A stretch of 64,000 nucleotides of DNA, taken from Phycomyces nitens. Taxonomy: Eukaryota; Mucoromycota; Mucoromycetes; Mucorales; Phycomycetaceae. The notes beneath the pieces are model-generated. The model had not been told where the DNA came from and did no database searches. It saw nothing but the letters and a program-made list of their open reading frames with translations. The stretch covers positions 7,688,001-7,752,000 of the forward strand of contig JAHRBC010000003.1 in the NCBI GenBank assembly GCA_022702545.1. Reading direction: 5' to 3'. A program made the position numbers and the translations under genes. Positions within the stretch are counted from its first letter, which is position 1; each line of letters opens with the position of its first letter. Shown piece after piece: positions 45,467 through 53,507 of the stretch.

Positions 45467-46810
45467 CTAGGTTGAGACCATCCTCTCAGGAGTCACCCGG
45501 TCTAACCATGCTTGAAATTGGGCTTGAGCTCTTCGTACTTGCACATCTGGGATCATGGTTCTATGTCGATAGAACGGAACCAGGGAGTCACCATTGACGG
45601 CACCTTGCAGCCTGAGATAGTTCGGCCCAGTTAAGTGGTAGGTACCATTCTTGTTCACCTGGTTTACCACCATAGGACCTAACCAACGGTCTTGGAGCTT
45701 GGTTGCTGGTTTGTTGTCTCTCATAAGCACTTGCTCGCCCACCGAGAACCTCTTGCGCGGCCCCACTTGCCCATCATAACGCCTCTTGTCTTGCTGCTGT
45801 CTGTCCTTGGTTTTCTGTCTTGCCTCCTCACGTAAACCATCCGTCAACAACTGAACTACTTTAATCCGGCTAGCCACTTCATCCATTGCCTCTCCTTCGA
45901 CAAAATCCGTACGAGGAGCAGGCCAAATTGCCGGAGTGCGCATGTCGTATCCAAATAGCAACATCGCAGGGCTAAAACCAGTAGAATCATTGGACATGGT
46001 ACGGAGGACCAAAAGCGCAGAATTGACGAACTCGTCCCAACGGTCTTGAGCATTGGCATCGCGGGTTATCTTGGCAAGGGTTTGCACTAGAGTCTGGTTG
46101 AGACGTTCGCATAGCCCATTAGTCTGCGGGCGGTATGCAGTAGTAGTAATATGGCGGCAACCAACCAACGAAAGAAACTCGCGGACAAAACCCGAAGTGA
46201 AGTTACTACCTCTGTCAGTGAGGATGTAACTCGGCACACCATAGTTGACAACCAGTTGATCATACATGAAGTCGGCCGTGGTCTCAGACGTGATGTCTTT
46301 GACTGGTATAGCAATTGGCCATCTTGTCAGGTAATCAACTGCCACCAAAAGGTAACGGAAACCATTCTTAGAAGTCTTGATCGGCCCCACAGCATCGCAC
46401 CCTACCATATAAAATGGCTTGACTGGAGTATTGATCGGTCTTGCTGGCTCCCACCTCTTGCGGATCTTCCTTGCTCTCACCTGGCAAGTTATACAACTCT
46501 GGACCACCTTGCGCACCAACTCATACAATCTAGGCCCGGTATACTGCAACCTTACTTGCCTCCATGTATTATTGACGCCTGAGTGTCCTTCACAGTGAAC
46601 TCGAGTTACCACCTCCTCAGCGATACCCTCATGCAACAGTTCTTGACCATAAGGAACCTTGGAGTCTTGACGGAACAATTTACCATTGAATGCCACATAC
46701 TTCTTGGCCTGCCGTCTCACCTTTCGCTTGATTGCTTGTGTGGAACCATTGGGGTATTCGCCGTTTCGAGTTAAAAAATAAAAAATTGAAAGATATAAAG
46801 GGTAATCCAT
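45467..46810 (-). CDS. E4 integrase region of pol
   Basis: An open frame of 447 codons inserts E4 cDNA into the genome. The N-terminal zinc region is 'HEGIAEEVVTRVHCEGHSG...CITCQ' (HHCC, residues 60-105). The DDE core has 'MVGCDAVGPI' (D about 140), 'LTDRGSNFTS' (D about 200) and a conserved 'RPQTNGLCERLNQ' (E about 240). The C-terminal part has 'GEQVLMRDN' and 'YHLTGPNY', typical of gypsy integrase tails. In a normal gypsy element this is fused to RT/RNase H; here an AT-rich 400-bp tract lies in between. Confidence 0.85.
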   Translation of the reverse strand: MDYPLYLSIFYFLTRNGEYPNGSTQAIKRKVRRQAKKYVAFNGKLFRQDSKVPYGQELLHEGIAEEVVTRVHCEGHSGVNNTWRQVRLQYTGPRLYELVRKVVQSCITCQVRARKIRKRWEPARPINTPVKPFYMVGCDAVGPIKTSKNGFRYLLVAVDYLTRWPIAIPVKDITSETTADFMYDQLVVNYGVPSYILTDRGSNFTSGFVREFLSLVGCRHITTTAYRPQTNGLCERLNQTLVQTLAKITRDANAQDRWDEFVNSALLVLRTMSNDSTGFSPAMLLFGYDMRTPAIWPAPRTDFVEGEAMDEVASRIKVVQLLTDGLREEARQKTKDRQQQDKRRYDGQVGPRKRFSVGEQVLMRDNKPATKLQDRWLGPMVVNQVNKNGTYHLTGPNYLRLQGAVNGDSLVPFYRHRTMIPDVQVRRAQAQFQAWLDRVTPERMVST

Positions 46811-47216
46811 AATAAGAAATGTTAAGAGGATACACCTTTGAAAAATATAAAAAGATAGATAGGACCAATGTCACGAAAAAGAGTAGATGCGTACTTGTAA
46901 AATCAGAGAGTTTGATGGTTTTTAAAGAGATATATTGATTGTTACAAGTAGATCACAAGAGAAAAATAAGGAAAATTTGAGGGTACACAAAAAAAATGAT
47001 ACAATCGAGTGGAAAAATGGTGGATAAAATATAAGAAAATTGGGGAATACAACAAGATATTGAAGTAGGGATAAAATAATAGGGATAATAATATAGGGTA
47101 ATAATATAAGGGAAAATATAAGAAAAAGGAAAAAGAGTGCCAAAAGAAGAGAAATCCGAAAGTCAAAAGTCGAGATAAAGCCTGCCAAAACGTAGTTATA
47201 GTAACTAGTTACTGGT
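46811..47216 (-). other. AT-rich 0.4-kb tract between E4 RNase H and integrase
   Basis: No conserved coding sequence; very A/T-rich and low in complexity. It may be an intron, a small insertion or decayed sequence. RNase H ends 'ALSRLLPL' with TGA at 47217 and integrase opens around 46810. A donor GTGAAC is possible near 47220, but no convincing acceptor was found. Confidence 0.4.
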
Positions 47217-49865
47217 TCACAAAGGGAGAAGACGAGAAAGGGCATCAGCCGGATTATCGCGGCCAGGTTGATGTTTCAAAGTGAAGTCATACTCCATCAG
47301 TGCGGCGGCCCATCTTGACAACTTGGGGAGGGATTCGGGTTCTTGATGATATAAACCAACGCAGCATGATCCGTGCGCAGGATAAAGTGACGGCCAGCAA
47401 GATAGTGACGGTACCTCACTACACCCCAAATGAGAGCTAACGCTTCCAGATGCGTGGCAGCGTAGTTCTTCTCAGAACCCCGGAGACCTCGAGAACCATA
47501 TGAGATCACCGTCTCATCTTCCAGGGAATCCTCTGGTGCCTGCGACAGGACAGCCCCAAGACCACGAGTGGACGCATCAGTGGTCAAGATTTGGACTTGC
47601 TGCCTGTCCGGGAAGGCCAAGATCGGCGGACTCACCAAAGCAGCTCGCAGAGCCAGGAACGCCGTTTCCTGCTCAGGACCCCAGACAAAGGACACGTTCT
47701 TCTTCAGCATCTTCACCAACGGTTGCGCCACCTTGGCATAATCATGCACAAACCGTCGATAGTAACCTGCCATACCTAGAAAGGTATGGACTTCGTTGGT
47801 GTTCCTAGGAACCACCAGAGCCAGCAACTTCTCAACATTCCGCGAGCAAGGCGAGAGACCAGAACCAGAGACAACATGCCCAAGATACTCCACACTGGGC
47901 TGGGCGAAGAAACACTTGCTCCGTTTCAACTTCAGATTCGCCTTCTTGCACGCTTCAAAAACCAGGGACAGGTGCACCTCATGCTCAGCCAGAGTCTTGG
48001 AGAAAATAATTACATCGTCAATGAAGACGTAAACGAAGTCTCCAATATATTCTCCCAAGATCATCGACATCGTTCGCTGGAACGTAGACGGAGCAGAAGT
48101 CAACCCAAAAGGCATCACCGTGAACTCAAAGGTTCCTTGCCTTGTCACGAAACCAGTTCTCTCGATGGACTCTTCGGCAACAGGAACCTGCCAATAGCCA
48201 CTTGCGGCGTCCAACGTCGAGAACAGAGAAGAACCACCCAGAGAATCCAAAAGATCGTCGATATGGGGCAACGGGAAAGCATCCTTGATGGTGACTTGGT
48301 TCAACTTGCGGTAGTCCACCACCAACCGAAGGGTATTGTCCCTCTTGCGAACAAAGAAGACAGGAGACGTCCAGAGACCACGCGACGGACGGATCAGGCC
48401 CAAGGCCAACAGGTTATCCAGCTCCCGTTTCAACGACTCGTCCTCCTCCCAAGTCAAACGGTACGGCCTAGAACGGATTGGCTCACTTGTTGTCACTGGA
48501 ATCTCATGGTCCAAGAGATTCACCCGACCCAAACCAGAATTCTCCACAAACGCGTCCTGATGCGCCTCTACAACGCTCGCAATCCCCTGAGGAAGCACCT
48601 CTTCCTCCTTCTCCGAAACGGACATCACCTCCTCAACGTAGTCCAACAACTTTTCCTCCTGAAGAGTATCTTTAACGTGGGCTCTTCCCCCACGACAGAC
48701 TCCTTTCGGACATTAATCGAGTAAATGGGTGCGCCAACACCACTCATCCCAAACTCTCTCGTTTGTCCTTGCAACTCCACACTGCTCGCTCCGTGCTTGG
48801 TCGGGATAATGATGCACCCATCCTTCAACCGCAGTTGAATCCCGTACTTCCTAAACCAGGTCATACCCAACAAGCACAGATCTTGGTTGCCAGGGCCCTC
48901 CTTGATGCACATCGTGTCCGGTCGCAGTTTTCCGGCCACACGAATGGGAACGTTGACAGTAATGTCACAAGGGGGTGTGCTTGACCATCCAGACTGGAGA
49001 GAGGGAGACGATCGCCATTTGGCACCAAACCGAGCTTGACGGCCAAAGTCTTGCTAATGACGGACACGCTGGCCCCAGAGTCGAAGATCGCCGGCAAAAC
49101 TTGGTCATTGATGGTTATAGGCGCGCGCAACGGTTGGCTTGAGGCGAAGTCTTGATAGTCGTACTTGTAGCTGTAGACCGTATCGTCGCTGTCGTACCCG
49201 TCCAGCTCACTATCTGAACCGAAGTTCACTTCATCCGACACCACACTCTGCGACTCCCAGTCGTCTGAGTAGAACGAGGCGGACTCCTCCGACGAATCCT
49301 CTTGATGCTGGACCAAGTTGACACCTAGCGCGGGCACCTTCTTCTTCCTACCAGTGAGGAAACGCAGACCGTCCTTGACATCTTTGGACGCGGTCCTGTC
49401 CAAAAGTAACCAATCGGCCACCGAGAGCCCAGCATCCACATTCTTAAGCTTCTCCCATACATCCTTTTGGTGCAGCTTGACTGGGAGATGCCTTGGCGGC
49501 TGGCGAGGACGGCGCGGTTGGGTTGACCCTCCCTGTACAGGACGCATATGGACATCTTCTTGTCCATGTACAGGTTGGGCGGGGTGAGTGTTGAACTGCC
49601 CCTGGTGGTGTGATTGCTGTTGAAGCGTTGGTAGCGGTTGAGGGTTGAGGGGAGCAAAGGGAATGGGGACCATGGTCTCCGGTGCCTTTCCTTTTCTCCT
49701 GGCGTAGGGCTTCCTGGGAGTTGAAGGTTCTCCGACCTTGACATGCTCTGCTGCATATACGGGCATGCTCTCTACCATGTTAACCTCGGCGTCGTCTTGT
49801 GGGGGTGGGGGGTAAGTTTGATTGCGGGCATCAGCAAAACTTACTGATGCCCTTTGCCTTTTCCC
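47217..49865 (-). pseudogene. E4 protease, reverse transcriptase and RNase H, with frameshifts
   Basis: From the -1 frame that opens at the gag end: a basic linker, protease 'PAIFDSGASVSVISKTL' (about 49075), a frame break near 48975 and continuation 'CLLGMTWFRKYGI'. A second break follows near 48660, then RT from 'DHEIPVTTSEPIRSRPYRL' with 'LDAASGYWQVPV' and the active site 'VFIDDVIIF' (near 48020). RNase H follows with 'TTDASTRGLGAVLSQ' and 'LRTDHAALVYI', and a third break lies in a CCC run near 47325. Small indels and no base-substitution stops suggest recent decay. The protease and RT motifs are intact. Confidence 0.8.
49826..49865 (-). promoter_or_regulatory. E4 -1 ribosomal frameshift signal
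   Basis: On the minus strand the heptamer G GGA AAA (49865-49859) sits in the gag frame (TCG GGA AAA). A 6-nt spacer follows, then a perfect 9-bp hairpin GGGCATCAG/CTGATGCCC (49852-49844 and 49834-49826) with a 9-nt loop that contains the gag TAA. A -1 slip opens a frame that runs into protease without a stop. Confidence 0.85.
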
Positions 49866-51031
49866 GACTCGGCTTCCTTATTGGCTCTCTTGGGACAATT
49901 TGGCTTGATGTGTCCCTCTTCGTTACACCAGAAGCATGTAACAACTCGAGGACCAGAAGGAGCAGAACCAGAAGCACCACCACCAACACCAGACTGTCCG
50001 GACGGACCAGGACCACCATAACCGGACGGACCAGTACCAGAACCACGAGAACCACCAAAACCAGACGGACCAGAACCACCAGAACCACCAAAACCAGACG
50101 GACCAGAAGGACCAGAGCCACCAAAACCAGACGGACCAGAAGGACCAGAGCCACCAAAACCGGACGGACCAGAAGGACCAGCGCCACCATAGCCGGACGG
50201 ACCAGCAAAACCAGGACCACCATAACCGGACGGACCAGCAAAACCAGGAGCACCATAGCTGGACGGACCAGCGAAACCAGGAACACCATAGCTGGACGGA
50301 CCAGCAAAGCCCGGACCACCGAACCCAGACGCATGGGTGTCCACCAAGTGGATCTTCATGGTCTTAAACTCCTTTATCAGCTCCGACAACGCATCCTCCA
50401 CAAAACTGTTCTTCGCCAAAGAACCAGCGACAGAGAGATTCCCAAACTCGGGACCAGAACGAGCACCAGAACGACGGTACTTCTCCTCGACGGTTTCCAC
50501 CTTCGTCGCCATGTTCACCAGATCGTTCCACGAACGAGGCACACCCATCTTCTCCACCTCGTACGCCACCTCTTCTCTCAGCGCCTTCAACAAAATTCTG
50601 ACCTTTTGCGACTCATTGGAGAGCGCAACCAGGCCAAACAACTCCTGCAATCTCAGAGCGACGTCGCCGACACTCTGTCCTTGACCCTGGCGGATCTGCT
50701 CAATCTCGTTCCACCAGATGTCCTCCATATGCCTTGCAGCAAACTGCTTCTTAAACTCCTCGACGAACTTCTCCCACGTAACGATCTCCTCCTCGTGGAT
50801 CGCCCACCACTTCGCAGCTGTTCCCCGGAAATGCGTCGCGGCCACCAGGATCGCCTCCTCATCGCTCATTCCGACACCTCGCTTGAGCCGCTCCATGTGT
50901 TGTAACCAAGAAAGGGCCTCAGCGTTGGGTCCTCCCACGAAAATCTCAGGAGCTGAGAGGTACTTCGAGATGTTGGACTTACGCTCGGGCGTAGGAGTTG
51001 TTGTCTGACTAGGGGGCATCTTGCACAGCAC
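49841..51031 (-). CDS. E4 Gag (396 aa)
   Basis: An intact frame, ATG 51031 to TAA 49841. Residues 30-190 are a retrotransposon gag/capsid domain ('AKWWAIHEEEIVTWEKFVEEFKKQF', 'GQSVGDVALRLQELF'). Residues 235-365 form a Gly/Pro/Ser/Phe repeat tract with units such as GPSGFGGSGPS and GFAGPSGYG, unusual for gypsy gag. A CCHC knuckle 'CFWCNEEGHIKPNC' (about 370) binds RNA. The end overlaps a -1 frameshift signal into pol. The long Arg/Thr-rich frame on the opposite strand is just the shadow of the Gly repeats. Confidence 0.9.
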   Translation of the reverse strand: MLCKMPPSQTTTPTPERKSNISKYLSAPEIFVGGPNAEALSWLQHMERLKRGVGMSDEEAILVAATHFRGTAAKWWAIHEEEIVTWEKFVEEFKKQFAARHMEDIWWNEIEQIRQGQGQSVGDVALRLQELFGLVALSNESQKVRILLKALREEVAYEVEKMGVPRSWNDLVNMATKVETVEEKYRRSGARSGPEFGNLSVAGSLAKNSFVEDALSELIKEFKTMKIHLVDTHASGFGGPGFAGPSSYGVPGFAGPSSYGAPGFAGPSGYGGPGFAGPSGYGGAGPSGPSGFGGSGPSGPSGFGGSGPSGPSGFGGSGGSGPSGFGGSRGSGTGPSGYGGPGPSGQSGVGGGASGSAPSGPRVVTCFWCNEEGHIKPNCPKRANKEAESGKGKGHQ

Positions 51032-51091
51032 GGTTTAGAGTTGAATAAATTTGAAATAAAAGATATAGTGTCCTCGGCACGACCTCCAATT

Positions 51092-51843
51092 TGACGCGTG
51101 ATGTGTGTATACGGTTGTGTATAGTGACGAACGACGGCAAATAATAAAACGATAATAAAGATAAAGAAAATGACTAACGAAACTCAACAGTATATTCCCA
51201 AAATGTAACCGGGCAAAATATCACTGCTCTTCAGAGATCGAAAAGTACAAATAAAATAAAATAGAACCGGTATTAAACCCAACGAAAGATATCTTTTATT
51301 GATGGAAAACTGAATGTCTTTTATAGACATTCAGAATCGAAAAAGAATAACTGAAAATAATAAAATAAATGGATGGAATTGTGCCATCGCAGTCAAGGTA
51401 AAACAAAGAATAAAGAAATAAGTGAATAAAATGATGTAATTCTAGACAAGTGTGATAAAGTATAGTATAAAAATATTGTAAAAATAATAAAGGTAAAAAT
51501 GGAAGAAGTACATTGTACAAAGACAATTGTTTAAAGAGGTGTTAAATGGTGCAATCCTGCAAGAAGGTGTCAAGGATTCACAAAAGAAATAGAAAAGGAA
51601 ATAATATAAAAAAGGAAATAAATAAATGTGATAAAATAAAAACGGGAAAAGACTGGGAAGAAAGAAAAATATAGAAACTCGGGGATCGCCCAGCCAACGT
51701 CACCTCACCGGAAACCCGCCCAACTCACTCGGCTCGGACTTCTTACTCGGACTTGTCCGGCCACCGACCCCTCCTACGTCTATGTCCGGGCCCTTGGTCC
51801 GGCTTCATGGTCGAAACCAAACCTGCCCACAACACACGTGTCA
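51092..51843 (-). repeat. E4 5' LTR
   Basis: 752 bp. In element sense it is followed by AATTGGAGGTCGTGCC, the primer-binding site. The outer end is 10 nt from tRNA-Ser. Confidence 0.92.
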
Positions 51844-51853
51844 AAAGAGCCGT

Positions 51854-51935
51854 GTCGATTTGTCCGAGTGGTTAAGGAGTGTGACTAGAAATCACATGGG
51901 CTCTGCCCGCGTAGGTTCAAATCCTGCAGTCGACG
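51854..51935 (+). tRNA. tRNA-Ser (anticodon AGA)
   Basis: 82 nt with a long variable arm. Acceptor GTCGATT/AGTCGAC, discriminator G, anticodon loop CTAGAAA closed by TGTGA/TCACA, box A TGGTTAAGGA, box B GGTTCAAATCC. No intron. A TTTTT terminator is at 51941-51945. E4 lies 10 nt upstream and E3 lies 42 nt downstream, with the gene itself untouched. Confidence 0.95.
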
Positions 51936-51977
51936 ATATATTTTTAAGTATCTCTGTATTTTTGTCAGACATTATTG

Positions 51978-52295
51978 TGTCGTGCCTAATTTTGGTGAAA
52001 CAAGCTCTAGTGACTTGTCTTTACAAATGAGGCATGATTTGAAATGATTATTCATCTGTTTGTAATTACAGAAATTTGTAATCCGTTTATAATAATTTTG
52101 TAAGAACATTAGACACCTCTTCAGTATAGTCAAAGATGAATAATCATTTAGAAAACTATATAAGATATCCAAATTCAAAACAATAAAAATTATCTTTTAT
52201 CCTCTCTCTTATTTTGAATACTCCTGTGTATTAAAGCTTGACCAATTCGACTACGTTTACAGTGAATTGGAAGATAGCCTAGATCAGGAACGACA
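51978..52295 (+). repeat. E3 5' LTR
   Basis: 318 bp; TATATAAG-like sequence near 52157 and AATAAAAATT near 52181. Confidence 0.92.
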
Positions 52296-52336
52296 ATTGG
52301 TAGCTGAAGCTTAACGATCCTCCCCAAGAACACTCT

Positions 52337-53491
52337 ATGAATCCAGAAAGACAATCCGTTGAAGACAAGAAAGAATATACCAACGAAGAAAAGCAGCGCT
52401 TTGAGATCGAAGAACGAGTCCAAGCAGCATTACCTGAAAACCTAGTGGCAAGTTACAAGTCAAGCCGAACAATACCATTCTTGCCTAGTGAGCAGAGAAT
52501 ACCATCCACCCAGAAAAGAGAAGAACATTGGTCACACCACGCAAAGAAGCTTGTTGCCACGTTAACCGGAAAATCTGAAGCTATGTCAAAGAATCCCGAT
52601 ATGGCAGAAATGGCCAACACTATGGCCGACGCTTTCAAACGTGCTATTGCCAGCCAGAAACCCAGTGGAGAACGAATCCGGCAACCAGAATGTTACCATG
52701 GAGAACGATCAGCCATGATCCTCGATGGCTGGTTAAGAAGCGTAGAACGTTACACCGAGTATTATGAGTTCACCGCAGAGAAAACTATGCTGTACGCAGT
52801 AAACTTACTGCGAGGCCGAGCCGATGTCTGGTGGCAGCATATGGAACGCAAGGCATCATATCCCTCCGCCTGGAAGCCATTCAAAGAGGCAATCATTGAA
52901 GAATTCCGTCCTGCACACACTCTCCGCTCAGCCAGAGACCGTTTGGCAAACCTCTCCCAGACCAGGACCGTCTTGGAGTATGTAGACGAATTCAGAAATA
53001 TCCAGTTGGAGATCCCCTCCATGACAAACGAAGAAGCCCAGGATAGATTTGTCCGTGGTCTTCAACAAGAAGTACGTCTCCACGTGATAACGCTCACGCC
53101 AACCAATGTCGATGAGGCCATGCAGATGGCGCAAACCTACGAAAGTAGTAGACAGCTTGGACACCCGCAGGTGTATTATCATCAGCCGCAGCAGTACCAG
53201 TACCAGCCACAGCCACAGCAGTATCAACAGCAGTTTCATTATCAACCACAACCATACCAGTACCAATCACAGTACAGAATGCAAGAGCCAGTGCCCATGG
53301 AGATCGACGCCATCGATTCCCGCCGCCGGTTCCAACAAAGAAAGCCTGCTTACAACCGCTCCGAGGTGATCTGCCACTGGTGCAACAAGGCCGGGCATAT
53401 GCAGAGACAGTGCCGGCAGCGCTTGGCTGCTATAAAGCAGTTGGATGAGGAGAACCGCAAGAAGCAGGGTTTTCGCGAGGCACAACCATAA
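52337..53491 (+). CDS. E3 Gag (384 aa)
   Basis: An intact frame. The N-terminal '[16 protein letters not shown]' block is shared with E1 and E2. A capsid region follows ('[15 protein letters not shown]', '[12 protein letters not shown]', '[25 protein letters not shown]', residues 130-240). Then comes a Gln/Tyr/Pro-rich tract (275-315) and a CCHC knuckle '[14 protein letters not shown]' (about 350). It ends TAA inside the loop of a frameshift hairpin. The start at 52337 is just downstream of the primer-binding site. Confidence 0.9.
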   Translation: MNPERQSVEDKKEYTNEEKQRFEIEERVQAALPENLVASYKSSRTIPFLPSEQRIPSTQKREEHWSHHAKKLVATLTGKSEAMSKNPDMAEMANTMADAFKRAIASQKPSGERIRQPECYHGERSAMILDGWLRSVERYTEYYEFTAEKTMLYAVNLLRGRADVWWQHMERKASYPSAWKPFKEAIIEEFRPAHTLRSARDRLANLSQTRTVLEYVDEFRNIQLEIPSMTNEEAQDRFVRGLQQEVRLHVITLTPTNVDEAMQMAQTYESSRQLGHPQVYYHQPQQYQYQPQPQQYQQQFHYQPQPYQYQSQYRMQEPVPMEIDAIDSRRRFQQRKPAYNRSEVICHWCNKAGHMQRQCRQRLAAIKQLDEENRKKQGFREAQP

Positions 53492-53507
53492 CGGGAGGTC
53501 GGTTGTG
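53467..53507 (+). promoter_or_regulatory. E3 -1 ribosomal frameshift signal
   Basis: The heptamer G GGT TTT (53467-53473) lies in the gag frame (CAG GGT TTT CGC). A 7-nt spacer precedes a 7-bp hairpin CACAACC (53481-53487) / GGTTGTG (53501-53507) whose loop holds the gag stop; a G-U pair can extend it. The -1 frame is open and leads straight into pol. E1 has the same hairpin at the same place, with that G-U replaced by A-U, but its heptamer has decayed to GGATTTT. Confidence 0.8.

Larger units (their letters stand above)
44703..51843 (-). mobile_element. Ty3/gypsy LTR retrotransposon E4, adjacent to tRNA-Ser
   Basis: Two 752-bp LTRs (44703-45454 and 51092-51843) with ends TGACGCGTGA and ACACGTGTCA appear almost identical (one difference noticed, GAACC against AAACC near the end). 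The polypurine tract GGGGGAGATT (minus strand) precedes the 3' LTR. The primer-binding site TGGAGGTCGTGCC follows the 5' LTR. Gag, protease, RT/RNase H and integrase run leftward. The right LTR stops 10 nt before tRNA-Ser. No target duplication matches across the element, because the left flank is LINE sequence. Confidence 0.92.

Noticed and set aside
47786..48724. 312-codon plus-strand frame
   Set aside because: Antisense of the E4 reverse transcriptase, whose motifs (VFIDD and others) are on the minus strand.
49799..50905. Long plus-strand frame rich in Arg/Thr
   Set aside because: It is the antisense of the Gly/Pro/Ser repeats of E4 Gag. Repeat bias keeps the opposite strand open; it has no start context or homologous blocks.
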